Source: Thamnaconus septentrionalis (Eukaryota > Chordata > Actinopteri > Tetraodontiformes > Monacanthidae). From it: 64,000 nt of DNA. This document shows, in pieces, positions 9,725 to 20,094 of the stretch. Where the stretch lies: assembly GCA_009823395.1 (NCBI GenBank), contig CM020507.1, positions 3,143,501-3,207,500 on the forward strand, given 5' to 3'. Position numbers and translations under genes: made by a program. How positions within the stretch are numbered: position 1 is the first letter of the stretch; the number at the start of each line of letters is the position of its first letter. The notes below the pieces were generated by a model. That model worked only from the letters and a program-made list of their open reading frames with translations. It had not been told where the DNA came from and did no database searches.

Positions 9725-10366
9725 ACAGACAGACAGACAAAGCGAGGAGGAGCGAATCCCACTCGATTTCTCCGCGCCGCCTCTCCGCTGACACCAAATA
9801 GCGGCGCTGACCTCGCCGAGTGGCCAGGACGTGTGGAGGATTGACGTCGACGGCTCGGCCCGGCAGATAGATTACAGGGTAGGGCGAGCGGGGCGGCGGT
9901 GTTTCTGCAACGCTGAAAGGACACTCGGTCCTGCGACACCTGTTTTGATAATGTGACGTAAAGTCGAGCGGCGATGGCAGCCGACTGGACGGGCCGAGCG
10001 GCGCAGAGAAGAGACGGCGACACCCGGGGATGACGGCCGCTGGTGTTGTTGTGGTTGGAATAGAGGGGTTGAATGACCTCAGCGAAGATGAAGAGGAGAT
10101 ACGAAAGACGAGAAGAAACAATTTCTGGCAAAGGAAATAGGAGTATTTCTGCAAGAGCCTCTGGTCTTCCAGACCACATGGTGGCGACATTCTCTTCCTC
10201 TGCACCAAAGAAGAACACGACGAGTCGGTCATCCGAGAAGACGAACTCAGAAGTCTCAGAAGTTGCAAATGCTCATTAGCGTCAACATGGATGCAAAGAA
10301 AACAGAGCAGGACTGCACGAGTAAGAGTTAAAAAAGATGGATAGATCTCCAGGAAACGGCCAGTTT
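9724..10366. other. Unassigned CpG-rich DNA
   Basis: Low-copy DNA, CpG-rich to about 10040. A CTCF-like core with two mismatches (CCACATGGTGGC) lies near 10176-10187. The frames here have no recognisable product. Confidence 0.25.
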
Positions 10367-10448
10367 AGCCCTCTGTTTACAGCCTTGCAACAAAACAAAA
10401 AACAAACCCTATCTAACCCTGAAGATGCTTTGTCACACCTTTGTGGTG
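10367..10448 (+). mobile_element. Left end of the AGCCCTCTGT element
   Basis: AGCCCTCTGTTTACAGCC at 10367-10384 matches the left end of the copy at 18787 over 18 bases, then diverges. The 15-mer minisatellite starts about 70 bp later, and no right end is found beyond the minisatellite. Confidence 0.5.
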
Positions 10449-11413
10449 ACAGAGGTTGCAGTGATGGAGGTTGCAGTGACAGAGGTTGCAGTGATGGAGG
10501 TTGCAGTGATGGAGGTTGCAGTGACAGATGTTGCAGTGATGGAGGTTGCAGTGATGGAGGTTGCAGAGATAGAGGTTGCAGTGATGGAGGTTGCAGTGAT
10601 AGAGGTTGCAGAGATAGAGGTTGCAGTGATAGAGGTTGCAGTGATAGAGGTTGCAGTGATAGAGGTTGCAGTGATAGAGGTTGCAGAGATAGAGGTTGCA
10701 GTGATGGAGGTTGCAGTGATGGAGGTTGCAGAGACAGATGTTGCAGTGATGGAGGTTGCAGTGATGGAGGTTGCAGTGATGGAGGTTGCAGTGACAGATG
10801 TTGCAGTGATGGAGGTTGCAGTGATGGAGGTTGCAGAGATAGAGGTTGCAGTGATGGAGGTTGCAGTGACAGAGGTTGCAGAGACAGTGGTTGCAGTGAC
10901 GGAGGTTGCAGTGATGGAGGTTGCAGTGATGGAGGTTGCAGTGACAGATGTTGCAGTGATGGAGGTTGCAGTGATGGAGGTTGCAGAGATAGAGGTTGCA
11001 GTGATGGAGGTTGCAGTGATAGAGGTTGCAGAGATAGAGGTTGCAGTGATAGAGGTTGCAGTGATGGAGGTTGCAGTGATGGAGGTTGCAGAGATAGAGG
11101 TTGCAGTGATGGAGGTTGCAGTGATGGAGGTTGCAGAGACAGATGTTGCAGTGATGGAGGTTGCAGTGATGGAGGTTGCAGAGACAGTGGTTGCAGTGAC
11201 GGAGGTTGCAGTGATAGAGGTTGCAGTGATGGAGGTTGCAGTGATGGAGGTTGCAGTGATGGAGGTTGCAGTGATAGAGGTTGCAAAGATAGAGGTTGCA
11301 GTGATGGAGGTTGCAGTGATGGAGGTTGCAGTGAAAGAGGTTGCAGTGACAGAGGTTGCAGTGATAGAGGTTGCAGTGATGGAGGTTGCAGAGATAGAGG
11401 TTGCAGTGATGGA
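10449..11413 (+). repeat. 15-bp minisatellite, about 64 copies
   Basis: Tandem array of the unit GAGGTTGCAGTGATG, with variants in the last half (GTGACAGA, AGAGATAGA, GTGATAGA) and at one base that turns GAGG into GATG. Variants are ordered: a nine-unit pattern recurs starting at unit 3, 21 and 31, giving a local 150-bp (ten-unit) higher-order period. The unit is a multiple of three and lacks stops, so all frames on both strands are largely open. The plus-strand Cys-Ser-Asp-Gly-Gly frame (10337-11569) therefore is not evidence of a gene. Confidence 0.97.
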
Positions 11414-11489
11414 GCTGCAGCAGCGACTCGTCACTTTGACTCAAACACGGTGCAACTGATTGCACCCTGGAGGGAAGGATGGGGGGGGG

Positions 11490-11990
11490 GCACACCTGGA
11501 AGCAATATTCTAATTAAGTTAATCTGTGAAATCCTGACAGTGTGGGTGTTCAGGTGGCTGCTAATCTGATGTGAAAGGAGTCTTTGTTTTCATTTCCACG
11601 GTTACGGGAGGAGCAGCGGCACCTGTTTCAGCGGAGGGAGAGGAACGAAAAAAAACTCGCAGAAAATTATCGCTGTCGACTTATCCCGAGTGCGAGCAAT
11701 TACAAATGACAGTGTTTGTCTTTCTCCTCATGAAAGCCAAATTTTTAACGCGTCGTTTTGTAGCCGTGTGTGTGTGTGTGTGTCCCCTCAGCCGCCCCCC
11801 AGCGCTGACAGCCTGTCACAGTATTTCTTCCTCGGCCTTTTCCTCCTTTCGTCAGCAATTTGCTGCGGATAATTCACAACTCTCATCAAGTTGATTATGA
11901 TAATGAGGCTCTCGGAGGGAAGGAAAAGGTCAGTGCTGCTTCTGGCCTCCATCCAGATGTTCTTCCAGCTTGGAGACTCTGGCAGACACC
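11490..11990. promoter_or_regulatory. Putative enhancer-like segment
   Basis: TAATTAAGTTAAT (11511-11523), GAGCAATTACAAATGACAG (11693-11711) and GTTGATTATGATAATGAGG (about 11890-11908) are homeodomain/PBX-type clusters in non-repetitive DNA. A (GT)7 run at 11767-11782 interrupts. Inference from motif clustering only. Confidence 0.32.
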
Positions 11991-12300
11991 AACACAAACA
12001 CGCGCAAAAAAAGGAATGTCAGAAGATTCCAAGACACCGAGACTGCTGGTCCATTTTTTTCTGTTATTTTTTTTTTTTTTTTTAGCATATTCTGGTTCTG
12101 GTCCTAACACAAACAAATAGCAAAAAAAAAAAACAATCCTACGCCAAACCCAGCTGCCAATTCCAAATCATCTCGGTCACATACAAGTGCATGCCAAGCC
12201 AAGAGGTGGCGCTATAACCTCTAAGAGCAATGAGATGTCAACTAATCAGAAGATGTAAACCACACATATTTAGCACAAATTAACACATTTTTTGCACTGA
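11991..12300. other. Unassigned AT-rich DNA
   Basis: Poly(T) at about 12066-12083 and poly(A) at 12122-12133. A CTCF-like core with two mismatches (CCAAGAGGTGGC, then GCTA) lies at 12199-12210. No gene is seen. Confidence 0.25.
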
Positions 12301-12497
12301 CTAACCAACTGGACTAATATTTAGCAATAACTTTGGTTCTGTTGACGCTGCAACAGAGTTGAGCAAAGACCCTCCCCTACTTGCTGATTGGCGAAGACTC
12401 ATTAGCACAACCAACACCTCACTGGTTGATGTGTGGTCACTAACCCAGGAAGGGTAGCAGTGAGGTATTGCCCTGCGTGACATCACAAAGGGCTGAT
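12301..12497 (+). mobile_element. Copy of the AGCCCTCTGT element, right part
   Basis: Shares GTGTGGTCACTAACC (12430-12444) with the minus-strand copy near 49230. It ends in GTGACATCACAAAGGGCTGATTT, the family's right terminus. The left end is degraded or absent. Confidence 0.5.
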
Positions 12498-12539
12498 TTC
12501 TTTCTTTTTTTGAGAAACTTTTATTTTATGCTCAGAGTC

Positions 12540-12920
12540 ACTTCAACTTGACAACACGTGTGAGTTGTTGCTGGTTAATTGTGTTATTGTCAGTCGGCTA
12601 AGCGCAGATGTGTTACGCACATCAGCGCCTGACTTTAAACTGCTAAATCGGGTGTTAGCGTCGCCTCCGTTAGCCGCCGCCGCCGCTCCTTCCCTCTCAG
12701 CGAATGACAGCCTTGAGAAAAACAGCAGCGAGGAAGACTTTTCTGCGTGTTTTTGAAGCTCAGCCTGCTCTCGCAAAGCCGCCGACGCCGACTTTAAACG
12801 AAGCGGCGCTCCGGATGTCTTCGCTGCGCATTTATTGCCGCCTGATTAGCGCCTCGGAGGCGCTCGCGCGAGGAGTTCGGGAGGCTGCGGCGGAACACTC
12901 GGCGGCGTTGATGTGAAGGC
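12540..12920. other. Unassigned CpG-rich low-copy DNA
   Basis: CpG-rich with several GTTAGCG/ATTAGCG-type cores. It could be regulatory; no exon is recognised. Confidence 0.2.
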
Positions 12921-13312
12921 TTGTTTTAAGCTCGGAAACCCGTCCTTCCCGCCAGCGAAGCCACCCCCGCCCTCCTCCACCCTCCCCGCAGATCATCGGG
13001 ACTTTACAAGTGAGAGTGAAAAAAGCGTGAACTGGAAAAGAGAGAAAGAGAGAGAAAAAGTGGAGAACAATACTTAGGCAGGAGCAAAGTTGGGTTATTA
13101 CGCGGCTCCCTCGGTTGCGGCTGTCTTGTATTGATCTGCCAGAGTTGCGGCGCCGCCGCTGGGATTTAGGCATCACGCTCAGATATGAAGGAAGATTTTC
13201 ACAGGCTGCGCGCACTTTTTTCCTTTCATTAACTGCTGCTATTTTTTGCCCAACCTGTTTTTTTTCGAAACGGCTTCGTGACAAATGTATGTGAGAGGTA
13301 TTTAAAAAAAAG

Positions 13313-13317
<5 letters not shown>
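12921..13317. other. Unassigned DNA
   Basis: Mixed composition with a short GA-rich patch at 13040-13060. No feature is recognised. Confidence 0.25.
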
Positions 13318-13352
<35 letters not shown>

Positions 13353-13353
13353 G
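13318..13353 (+). repeat. (GA)n microsatellite
   Basis: GA units with one C interruption. Confidence 0.95.
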
Positions 13354-13480
13354 CAACACACCACTACATGAGCAGAGCAGCCCGGCTTCTGACAGGCCAC
13401 CAGTGGAAGATGTTTCACCCTCAGACTGATGAAAACCTCCAATGGTAGCATTGAAGGATTTAGACGGACAGCTGCTGGTT

Positions 13481-13587
13481 TTCGGGGAGAACGTGTCTGT
13501 CAACTCCACACAGAGAGGGGATCAAACCCACAACCTTCTCGGTGTGGTGGGAGAGGTCGGGTTCATGCTAGCGCGCTCCGGCACGGT
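13481..13587 (-). mobile_element. tRNA-like SINE fragment
   Basis: On the minus strand it reads CGCGCTAGCATG, then GAGAAGGTTGTGGGTTTGAT (a B-box-like block), then CTGTGTGGAGTTGACAG and GTTCTCCCC. This order is that of a repeat widespread in teleost genomes, with a tRNA-like head followed by a GTGTGGAGTTTGCATGTTC block. It is diverged and truncated. Confidence 0.55.
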
Positions 13588-13974
13588 AAATAAAAAACCT
13601 TCTCGTCAGCGCTAATGTGAACGCAGCTCACGTCCAAGTACAGACAAAACTGAGTGGGACTCTGTGAAACTCCACAACTGTCACCTGGGATTGGAAAGAG
13701 AGTCACCGGAGGGATTCCAAACAGATTTCTAAAGTGTCACCTCCTTATTTGTCACATGACTCAGAACCTTTGAAAGGGCAGCGGGAGAAGGAAGCAGAAT
13801 AATTGCAAAAAAGGTGAGTGGGAAACACTACTGGCAGCGTGTTCTTCCTGCTGCACTCACCTCCCACCACCACCCAGCACCCCCTCCCACCCCGCTACCC
13901 CCCTCCCCCCTCCTTGACTGCTCTCTCCGTGGTGTCAACCAGCTCGCGAAGCGCCGTTTCCTCCTGGCTTCGCT
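13588..13974. other. Unassigned DNA
   Basis: Low-copy DNA followed by a C-rich stretch at 13857-13915. No gene is recognised. Confidence 0.25.
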
Positions 13975-14165
13975 CCGCCGGGGGAGATAAAAGCCCATTG
14001 ACTCGTCAGGCTTCGGCTAATGCAAATCTGGGCCCCTCGCTATCGATGTATTATTTATAGCGGGAGCTGCTGCATACGCTGCCGCCGCAGAAGCGGGAGT
14101 CGGTCTTACAGGAGATTACGGTCAGGCTATCTCCGTCATTTAGCAGAGTGTAATTGCTGACCTGC
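13975..14165. promoter_or_regulatory. Putative enhancer with perfect octamer
   Basis: Contains ATGCAAAT (14020-14027), a perfect POU/octamer site. TATTATTTATAGCGG, GGAGATTACGG and GTGTAATTGC follow. No repeat or reading frame is present. Confidence 0.35.
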
Positions 14166-14242
14166 GAAGGAAATCTGAAAAGAAAGTAAAAAAAACAAAC
14201 AACAAAAAAAAAAAACCGCAAGAAGGCGAAGGCGTTTCATCC

Positions 14243-14259
14243 GGCCACCAGGTGGCAGA
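14243..14259 (+). promoter_or_regulatory. CTCF site, plus orientation
   Basis: CCACCAGGTGGCAG matches the CTCF core at every position. The inner CCACCAGGTGG is itself palindromic, so the orientation is set only by the trailing CAG. Confidence 0.55.
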
Positions 14260-14269
14260 CCCCGGAGGC

Positions 14270-14410
14270 CAGGCCTGCGGACTGTTGGTTGATTGGCAGA
14301 AAAATGTAGCTGGCGACAAGCGGCGTTGTGTTGTCGATAAGAAGAGTAATCCCGCGGCTATCGGCTCAGGGTGCGATTAGCGCCGCTTCCGTCTCGCACC
14401 AACCGCCAAT
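14270..14410. promoter_or_regulatory. Putative enhancer-like segment
   Basis: GTTGATTGGCAG, TGTCGATAAG and GCGATTAGCGCC cores in low-copy DNA directly after the CTCF site. Confidence 0.2.
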
Positions 14411-14481
14411 CGCCTGCAGCTAAAACCTTTTCTTAATTTTTTCTCACTGCCCGAATGGCCCTGATCTACTTTTTCATTTGC

Positions 14482-14520
14482 GATGATGGTGATGATGATG
14501 GTGATGATAATGATGATGAA
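14482..14520. repeat. (GAT)n-rich microsatellite
   Basis: GATGATGGT and GATGAT units, imperfect. Confidence 0.85.
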
Positions 14521-15036
14521 TAAAGTTTCGCAGTGTCTCACTGACTCTTGCGGCTTGTTCACATTTAGCCGCCGCATTTGTTTGTGGTGGAACCTTGAGA
14601 AGTTGCTCAGAGTCACAAAGCCGAGCCGTGGGCTGCTGCGTCCGCCGCACCGGAGGACACAGATTCACCGCGTTTGCGTGTCCGTTATGTAAAGAGCCCA
14701 TAGATGGCATTTGGAAAGGAGGAGGCGGAAAAAGCTGAAAGGTTAAAAGGTGAAATGGCAATGTTTTGCTTTCCAAAAGGCCAAGTTGTGCAACGTTTCC
14801 ACAGGATTTACTGACACAAAATCAAAAACCTGTGCTTTTAGCTTCACAAAGCCAATGGAAAAATAAAAAATAAAAAAATGCGATAAGCACTTTAAACGTA
14901 AAGAGGAGATCCTCTGGGGAAGGAGACACAGTCACGGCGATCCGGTGATGGGGAGATTTCACGAGGTTTTAAGCCGATTTGGAATAAGAAAGACGTGAGA
15001 TGGGACGGGACATCAGGAAAACCAGGATTAACACTC
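14521..15036. other. Unassigned DNA
   Basis: Mixed, moderately AT-rich DNA without a recognisable feature. Confidence 0.25.
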
Positions 15037-15325
15037 GCTGCGTTTCCATGACCCCTAGAATTGCACAAGCCTAAATATTGCAATAAAGCACTGGTGATGG
15101 AAACACCTGAACCTGGAAAAACCTCTCAGATGTGGCTAAAAGGCTTGGACGCTCCCGTGAGGTGGTTTTCCAGACGGATCCATATTGAGGTAAATCGCAA
15201 AAGTGTCATGGAAACACTTTTTTCGCATGTATACATCAGCGTACGTGATCGCGGTCATGGAATATTTCAGAATAGATGGAATATAATCTCGTCCGGTGAG
15301 ATTTTACAAGAATTACGGTTTATGG
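15037..15325 (+). mobile_element. Rearranged copy of the GCTGCGTTTCCATGA foldback element
   Basis: The first 15 bases equal the terminal inverted repeat of the complete element at 26558-27015. Similarity continues for about 150 bp (CTAAATAT, CTGGTGATGGAAACA, GACGCTC). A later stretch, 15285-15321, matches the complete copy at 26882-26920 in the opposite orientation. No right inverted repeat is found. It has no coding capacity. Confidence 0.6.
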
Positions 15326-15943
15326 ACGGATGGATAGAAAACCCATTCTGACTTTCTGACAATGCACTAATGACAAATTGCTAGCATTTTCAGCGTTAGC
15401 TCGCCTATTGCGCCACCCATGTTTCTGGTCTTCTTCTTCATCTTCATCTTCTTCTTCTTCTTCTGTGGCTTCCAAATCCGGCGCAGTTTTCAGACATGTA
15501 AAGAAAACTTTTTTTTTTTTTCACGGGGCGAATCTCAACGATCCAGCTGTCGCACAAGGTTGAGTCGTTTGTGCGCTGCAACACAACAGAACTCTGACTT
15601 CACTTCAGTTTCAGGGCGACACCTTTTCACGCACGCTGTTTATTTTTGTGTTTTCTTCCTGCGCTTCATGGTTTTTTTTTTTTGGGTGGGGGGGATGTTG
15701 TTTTTTTTTGTCACTTTCATCCCGAACAGGAGGTGATGAACAGCGGTGGGATCTGCAGGGATGCTTTCCCCCGCACTCGTCTGTCCCCCCCCAAACCCCC
15801 CCCTTTTTTTTTTTTATTCGACAGCTGAAAAAATGTTTTATACGCGACTCGGCGCCACTTCATGTGACGGCTGAATGAACACAGGAAGAGGAAGAAGCAG
15901 TAGCGCTCTTACCTTGTCGTCAATGTCACTCTCGCTGTCACAC

Positions 15944-15947
<4 letters not shown>
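15326..15947. other. Unassigned; (CTT)n and poly(T)/G/C runs
   Basis: CTTCTT repeats at about 15430-15465, then several poly(T), poly(G) and poly(C) runs. No gene is seen. Confidence 0.3.
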
Positions 15948-15993
<46 letters not shown>

Positions 15994-16033
15994 TGAGGAT
16001 GAGGAATTATTCATTCATTCATTCATTCATTCA
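15948..16033 (+). repeat. (GA)n followed by (ATTC)n
   Basis: About 21 GA units (15948-15990) and six ATTC units (16008-16033), separated by 17 bp. Confidence 0.95.
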
Positions 16034-16059
16034 AACATTTCCCCTCAGCCATCCCTCCA

Positions 16060-16215
16060 ATAGCCCATAATCAGTGCAGATGTTATTTTTGTGTGCAGAA
16101 TCATTCACTGACAGCTGTCATTGCAGAGGATGGAGCCCCCCACCCCCCCACATCTCATGGAATGCCGTTCTGGTGCGACTGCCTCAAATTCAAATTCCAC
16201 AGAAATTAAACATGA
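16060..16215. promoter_or_regulatory. Putative enhancer with TGIF/MEIS palindrome
   Basis: TGACAGCTGTCA at 16109-16120 is a perfect 12-bp palindrome identical to the established TGIF-family dimer site and also contains the E-box CAGCTG. CATAATCAG and CTGTCATTGCAG lie beside it, and the surroundings lack tandem repeats. Confidence 0.4.
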
Positions 16216-17190
16216 AATCGTAAAAAAATAAATCAATGAAAGAAATAAAACAGCCTCCTCTTGGTTCTAATACAAAGAGCTGGTTCTGGTTCAAAGACAC
16301 GACGCTCACTTGCGACGCGTCGTTTAGCTTTTTAAAAAGCGCTTCAAAAGGAATTGGACGGCCGCGTCTGAAGGACGGCGAGGACTCGCAGCAGTCGGAG
16401 CGCCGAGGCTCCTGTTCAGTGCCGATGGATCAGATCCACCGTCACCAAACCAGTAGCACACACAACCAGCCTGCGTGTGTGTGTGTGTGTGTGGGTGGGT
16501 GGGACTTCCGTCAAGGCAGGAGAGGAAGTGAAATAATGAGGAGGTGGTTTCTTGTTCATATTGTCCTTGCCCAGCGCAGCAAAAGGCCAAAAATCACCAT
16601 CTGTTTCATTCCAAAGCAGGGTGTTTTGTACTTTTTTTCATTTATTTTTTTTGTTACATTTCCGACAACTCACTCCAACATCGTGGAAAAATGAAGTGAT
16701 CGGCGCTCCGTTATCTGGAGCAGATGACAAAGAGGGACGAGGAGGAGGAGGAGAGTCAGTCAGACCTTGGAGCTGAAGCGGACGGACGGAAGCTTTTCAT
16801 CCTCCCAAATTCCATTAGCACAATCTTCCACCAAAAAATAACTCAATAAAAAAATCAAACAGATTTGTGCAGCATTGCCATCGAAGAAATGTGGGTGGAG
16901 AACCTTGGCTTTGAGCGAGGCGTTTGACTTTGTTTTTTTTCCTTTTCTGTTGCCAGAGAACAAAATCCTTTGAAAAATAAAAAGATAAAAAAAAAACAAC
17001 ACACACCACCATTACAGTCGTGATCTAAGAGGGCCGGGGTGGAGGCACTGCGGGGACCAGCTGAGGGCAAAAACTGATGAATTTTAAAAAATACACATAC
17101 GTTATTTGTTTTTTTTTTAGTTAAATATCGCCATTAAATTAGTGTCTTAATCATTCGTTTCAAGCCAAAGCTGCAGCAGCTGCAGAGAAG
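16216..17190. other. Unassigned DNA
   Basis: Contains a short (GT)n/(GGGT)n patch (about 16474-16503) and several A- or T-runs. No gene, RNA or recognisable interspersed repeat. Confidence 0.3.
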
Positions 17191-17217
17191 AGACGGACAC
17201 ACACACACACACAGGAG

Positions 17218-17305
17218 AAGAACGTAGAGACGACGCCACCCTGGGAATGGAACCCACAACCTTCCTGATGAGAGGAGGCGGAGCTTCCTGACGACGTACA
17301 AGACG
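17218..17305 (-). mobile_element. Possible SINE fragment
   Basis: The minus strand reads GGAAGGTTGTGGGTTCCATTC, close to the B-box-like block of the SINE fragment at 13481-13587, with an upstream block that fits poorly. Truncated. Confidence 0.35.
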
Positions 17306-17347
17306 AAAAGCCTGTTCATTTGTTTTCAAATGTTGCTTTCCGGCCAC

Positions 17348-17353
<6 letters not shown>

Positions 17354-17402
<49 letters not shown>
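17354..17402. repeat. (CA)n microsatellite
   Basis: About 24 CA units, uninterrupted. Confidence 0.97.
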
Positions 17403-17404
<2 letters not shown>

Positions 17405-17485
17405 GCTACTACTTCTACTTCTCTCTACGTTTTTTTTCTATTTCCTTTCCACCCCAAGCAGTCAAAGCAGATGACCTTTGACCCC

Positions 17486-17670
17486 TGGAGTCTGGATCTG
17501 CTCCAGGTTTCTTCCCACAGGGGAGTTTTTCCCGGTCGCGGTCGCACCTTGCTGACTGTCAGCTGATTTTTCCCTCTGATTGTACAAAGAAGCTTCGAGG
17601 CGCCTTTGATTGTGGTTTAGCGCCGTACGAATAAAAGTTGAGTGATTGATTCATTGAAAAAAAAAAAAAA
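17486..17670 (+). mobile_element. LINE-type 3' tail
   Basis: The order of blocks (CTCCAGGTTTCTTCCCACAG, GGGAGTTTTTCCC, GTACAAAGAAGCTTCGAGGC, TGATTGTGGTTTAGCGCC, AATAAAAGTTGA) matches the 3' end of a non-LTR retrotransposon family common in fish. It ends in TGATTGATTCATTG and poly(A). No open reading frame remains. Confidence 0.55.
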
Positions 17671-17739
17671 CCTCTTCTTCTGTTAACCCCACCCCCTTGC
17701 CAGCTCTCGTTTCCCTCCAGAGGGCCGGAACAAATCAAG

Positions 17740-17785
17740 GAAGAAGGAGGAGGAGGAGGAGGACGAAGAGGAGGAGGAGGAGGAG
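17740..17785 (+). repeat. (GGA)n purine tract
   Basis: GGA units with GAC and GAA interruptions. Confidence 0.85.
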
Positions 17786-18060
17786 TGGCCGCCTCTCCAG
17801 TGGGGGATAAAAAAAAACAACAGAAACTGCCATCAATCTGTCAATTAAAGTTCCTGCGGCAACACATTTAAGTGGAGCCTCTTTATTTTGTTTGACTTCC
17901 TTTCAGAGGCGGGCACAATGGAGTGAGGGGAGGGGTGAGGGGTGGAGTCTGGGGTGGGGGGGTGGGGCGGGAGGTCAATGGAATCACAGCCACCTTTTGT
18001 TGCCAGCGCGGTGGGTCCAAATGTATAATTGAGTAACGAGAGTAATCAGTGTGAGGGCAC
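17786..18060. promoter_or_regulatory. Putative enhancer-like segment
   Basis: CTGTCAATTAAAG, an NKX2-type TTAAGTGG near 17868, and ATAATTGAGTAACGAGAGTA near 18024. The middle (17925-17970) is G-rich low complexity. Confidence 0.3.
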
Positions 18061-18069
18061 GACGGCCGG

Positions 18070-18105
18070 GGGGGGGGGGGGGGGTGGGGGGGGGGTGGGG
18101 GGGGT
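18070..18105 (+). repeat. Poly(G) run
   Basis: Three G runs of eight to about twenty bases broken by single T. Strong quadruplex potential. Confidence 0.9.
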
Positions 18106-18179
18106 GAGTCATCCTGATCCAACAACAATGAAAAAAAGGAGGAGACGGTGGGAGTTCAGTACTGGCAGAACCTCCAGAG

Positions 18180-18733
<554 letters not shown>

Positions 18734-18786
18734 GTCAATGCATAAAACCCCGAAAAAAAAACAAACAAACAACAAAAAACTTGATT

Positions 18787-18975
18787 AGCCCTCTGTTTAC
18801 AGCCTCCCACTAAAAGATGGTGGGTTTTTAGCTTCCTGACGCTCGGCTGGACCTCCTGCACATCTGGGGAAGGCGAGAAAATCAAGGGTTGTCTAAGAGT
18901 GCAGAGCCGACACCTGGCTGGGTGGCAGTGTCACTAACCTGAGCGGCAGTACACTTTGTGACATCACAAAGGGCT
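18787..18975 (+). mobile_element. Most complete copy of the AGCCCTCTGT inverted-repeat element
   Basis: 189 bp. The left end is AGCCCTCTGT. The right end ACAAAGGGCT is its reverse complement with one mismatch. GCAGTGTCACTAACC lies at 18926-18940, and CTTTGTGACATCACAAAG forms a near-perfect palindrome at the right terminus. It has no coding capacity, so it is probably a MITE, although a tailless SINE-like origin is possible. I do not recognise the family by name. It starts 53 bp after the long GA tract. Confidence 0.6.
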
Positions 18976-19159
18976 TTTTTTTTGTTTTGTTGTAAAAGCG
19001 ACTTTTGCATCATACGGAACCTTGATATATTGTAAAACCCCGCCCCCAAAAACAGCAAATGATAATAATGATTATTATATTAAAGCCAAAGACAAAATGT
19101 TCCCGCCGCTCACGTGTCTGCGTGTCAGTGTTCCTCCTGCTGGCCGACTGCTTCCTGGC
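18976..19159. other. Unassigned DNA
   Basis: Nothing recognisable. Confidence 0.25.
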
Positions 19160-19345
19160 CTTCCACTCGTCTCAAACACCTTCATTAGCCGGCGCTCAGG
19201 AAAGGAAAGTGGCTTCGGCCTCGCGTCAATCAATCCCGGCGCCATTCACACAAATTAATTGTCAGCGGCGGCGGCGACCAGGCGGGCGGGGGCCACATCA
19301 GGACCTGTAATCACTTCCTGCTTCCTGTTTGTTTACGCCCCCGTT
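19160..19345. promoter_or_regulatory. Putative enhancer-like segment
   Basis: CTTCATTAGCCGG, CGTCAATCAATC, ACAAATTAATTGTCAG and TGTTTGTTTACG (FOX) cores in low-copy DNA. Confidence 0.28.
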
Positions 19346-20070
19346 CAGCCAATACGTCTCTAAATACGCTCTTAACATGCAGCTTAACTTCCACCTTGCA
19401 GCGGTGGCGGCCTCCTCTCTCGTCTGGGGGGGGGGGGGGGTGGATGAGTTTAAATCCCAGATAATGGACAGCAGGACGCAGGCCGCACGGCTCCCCTGGG
19501 GGGGGGGGGGGGGGCAGCAGGAAAAGCAGCAGCCGTGACACCAGAGACGAGGCCTCGCGAGGACCGAGTCGGCGAGGAGGAAAAATAATATCAGAGGAGC
19601 ACAGCGGGGCGCTTATCCTGTTACAAGAAGCACGCACGCACCACAGCCCGGCATCGAGAGGAATCCTCGGCCCAGGCGGGGGGGGGGGGTGGGGGGCGGT
19701 GGAGACAGCGGGACGGATGCTCGGTGTGTCACCATGTGATCCAGGTTCTGCTGGGCTGCTGCACTGGAGGCAGAGGCTGCGTTCGAACTACACATCTTTC
19801 CAAGACCGACTTCCCTTTTGTTGCCTTACATCCATCACACATTTTAAGCATCTATTTTTATTTTATTTTTATTTTTTTTCTTAAGGGGCCTAAACTGGAG
19901 CCACTTCGCACGCGCAGTCATTTCTTTCAAATTTTCAAATTTCATTTAATTTCTAGATTTAACAGACAGCCACTTGAGATGCGCCTCCTCATTTTCCATT
20001 CAAATAAAGACAAAGACACACACACATAAAAAGTAGTGAATACAAAGAAAGCACAAAACTTATAAGCACA
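19346..20070. other. Unassigned; poly(G) runs
   Basis: Poly(G) runs at about 19427-19440, 19498-19514 and 19678-19697, then AT-rich DNA with a T-rich stretch at 19855-19885. No gene is seen. Confidence 0.3.
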
Positions 20071-20094
20071 AGGACACACACACACACACACACA
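20071..20094. repeat. (CA)n microsatellite
   Basis: About twelve CA units. Confidence 0.9.

Noticed and set aside
10449..11413. Possible CRISPR array
   Set aside because: Units are directly contiguous 15-mers with no unique spacers, in eukaryotic DNA.
13481..13587. tRNA gene
   Set aside because: Only a B-box-like block is present, with no cloverleaf or intact A box; fits a SINE head instead.
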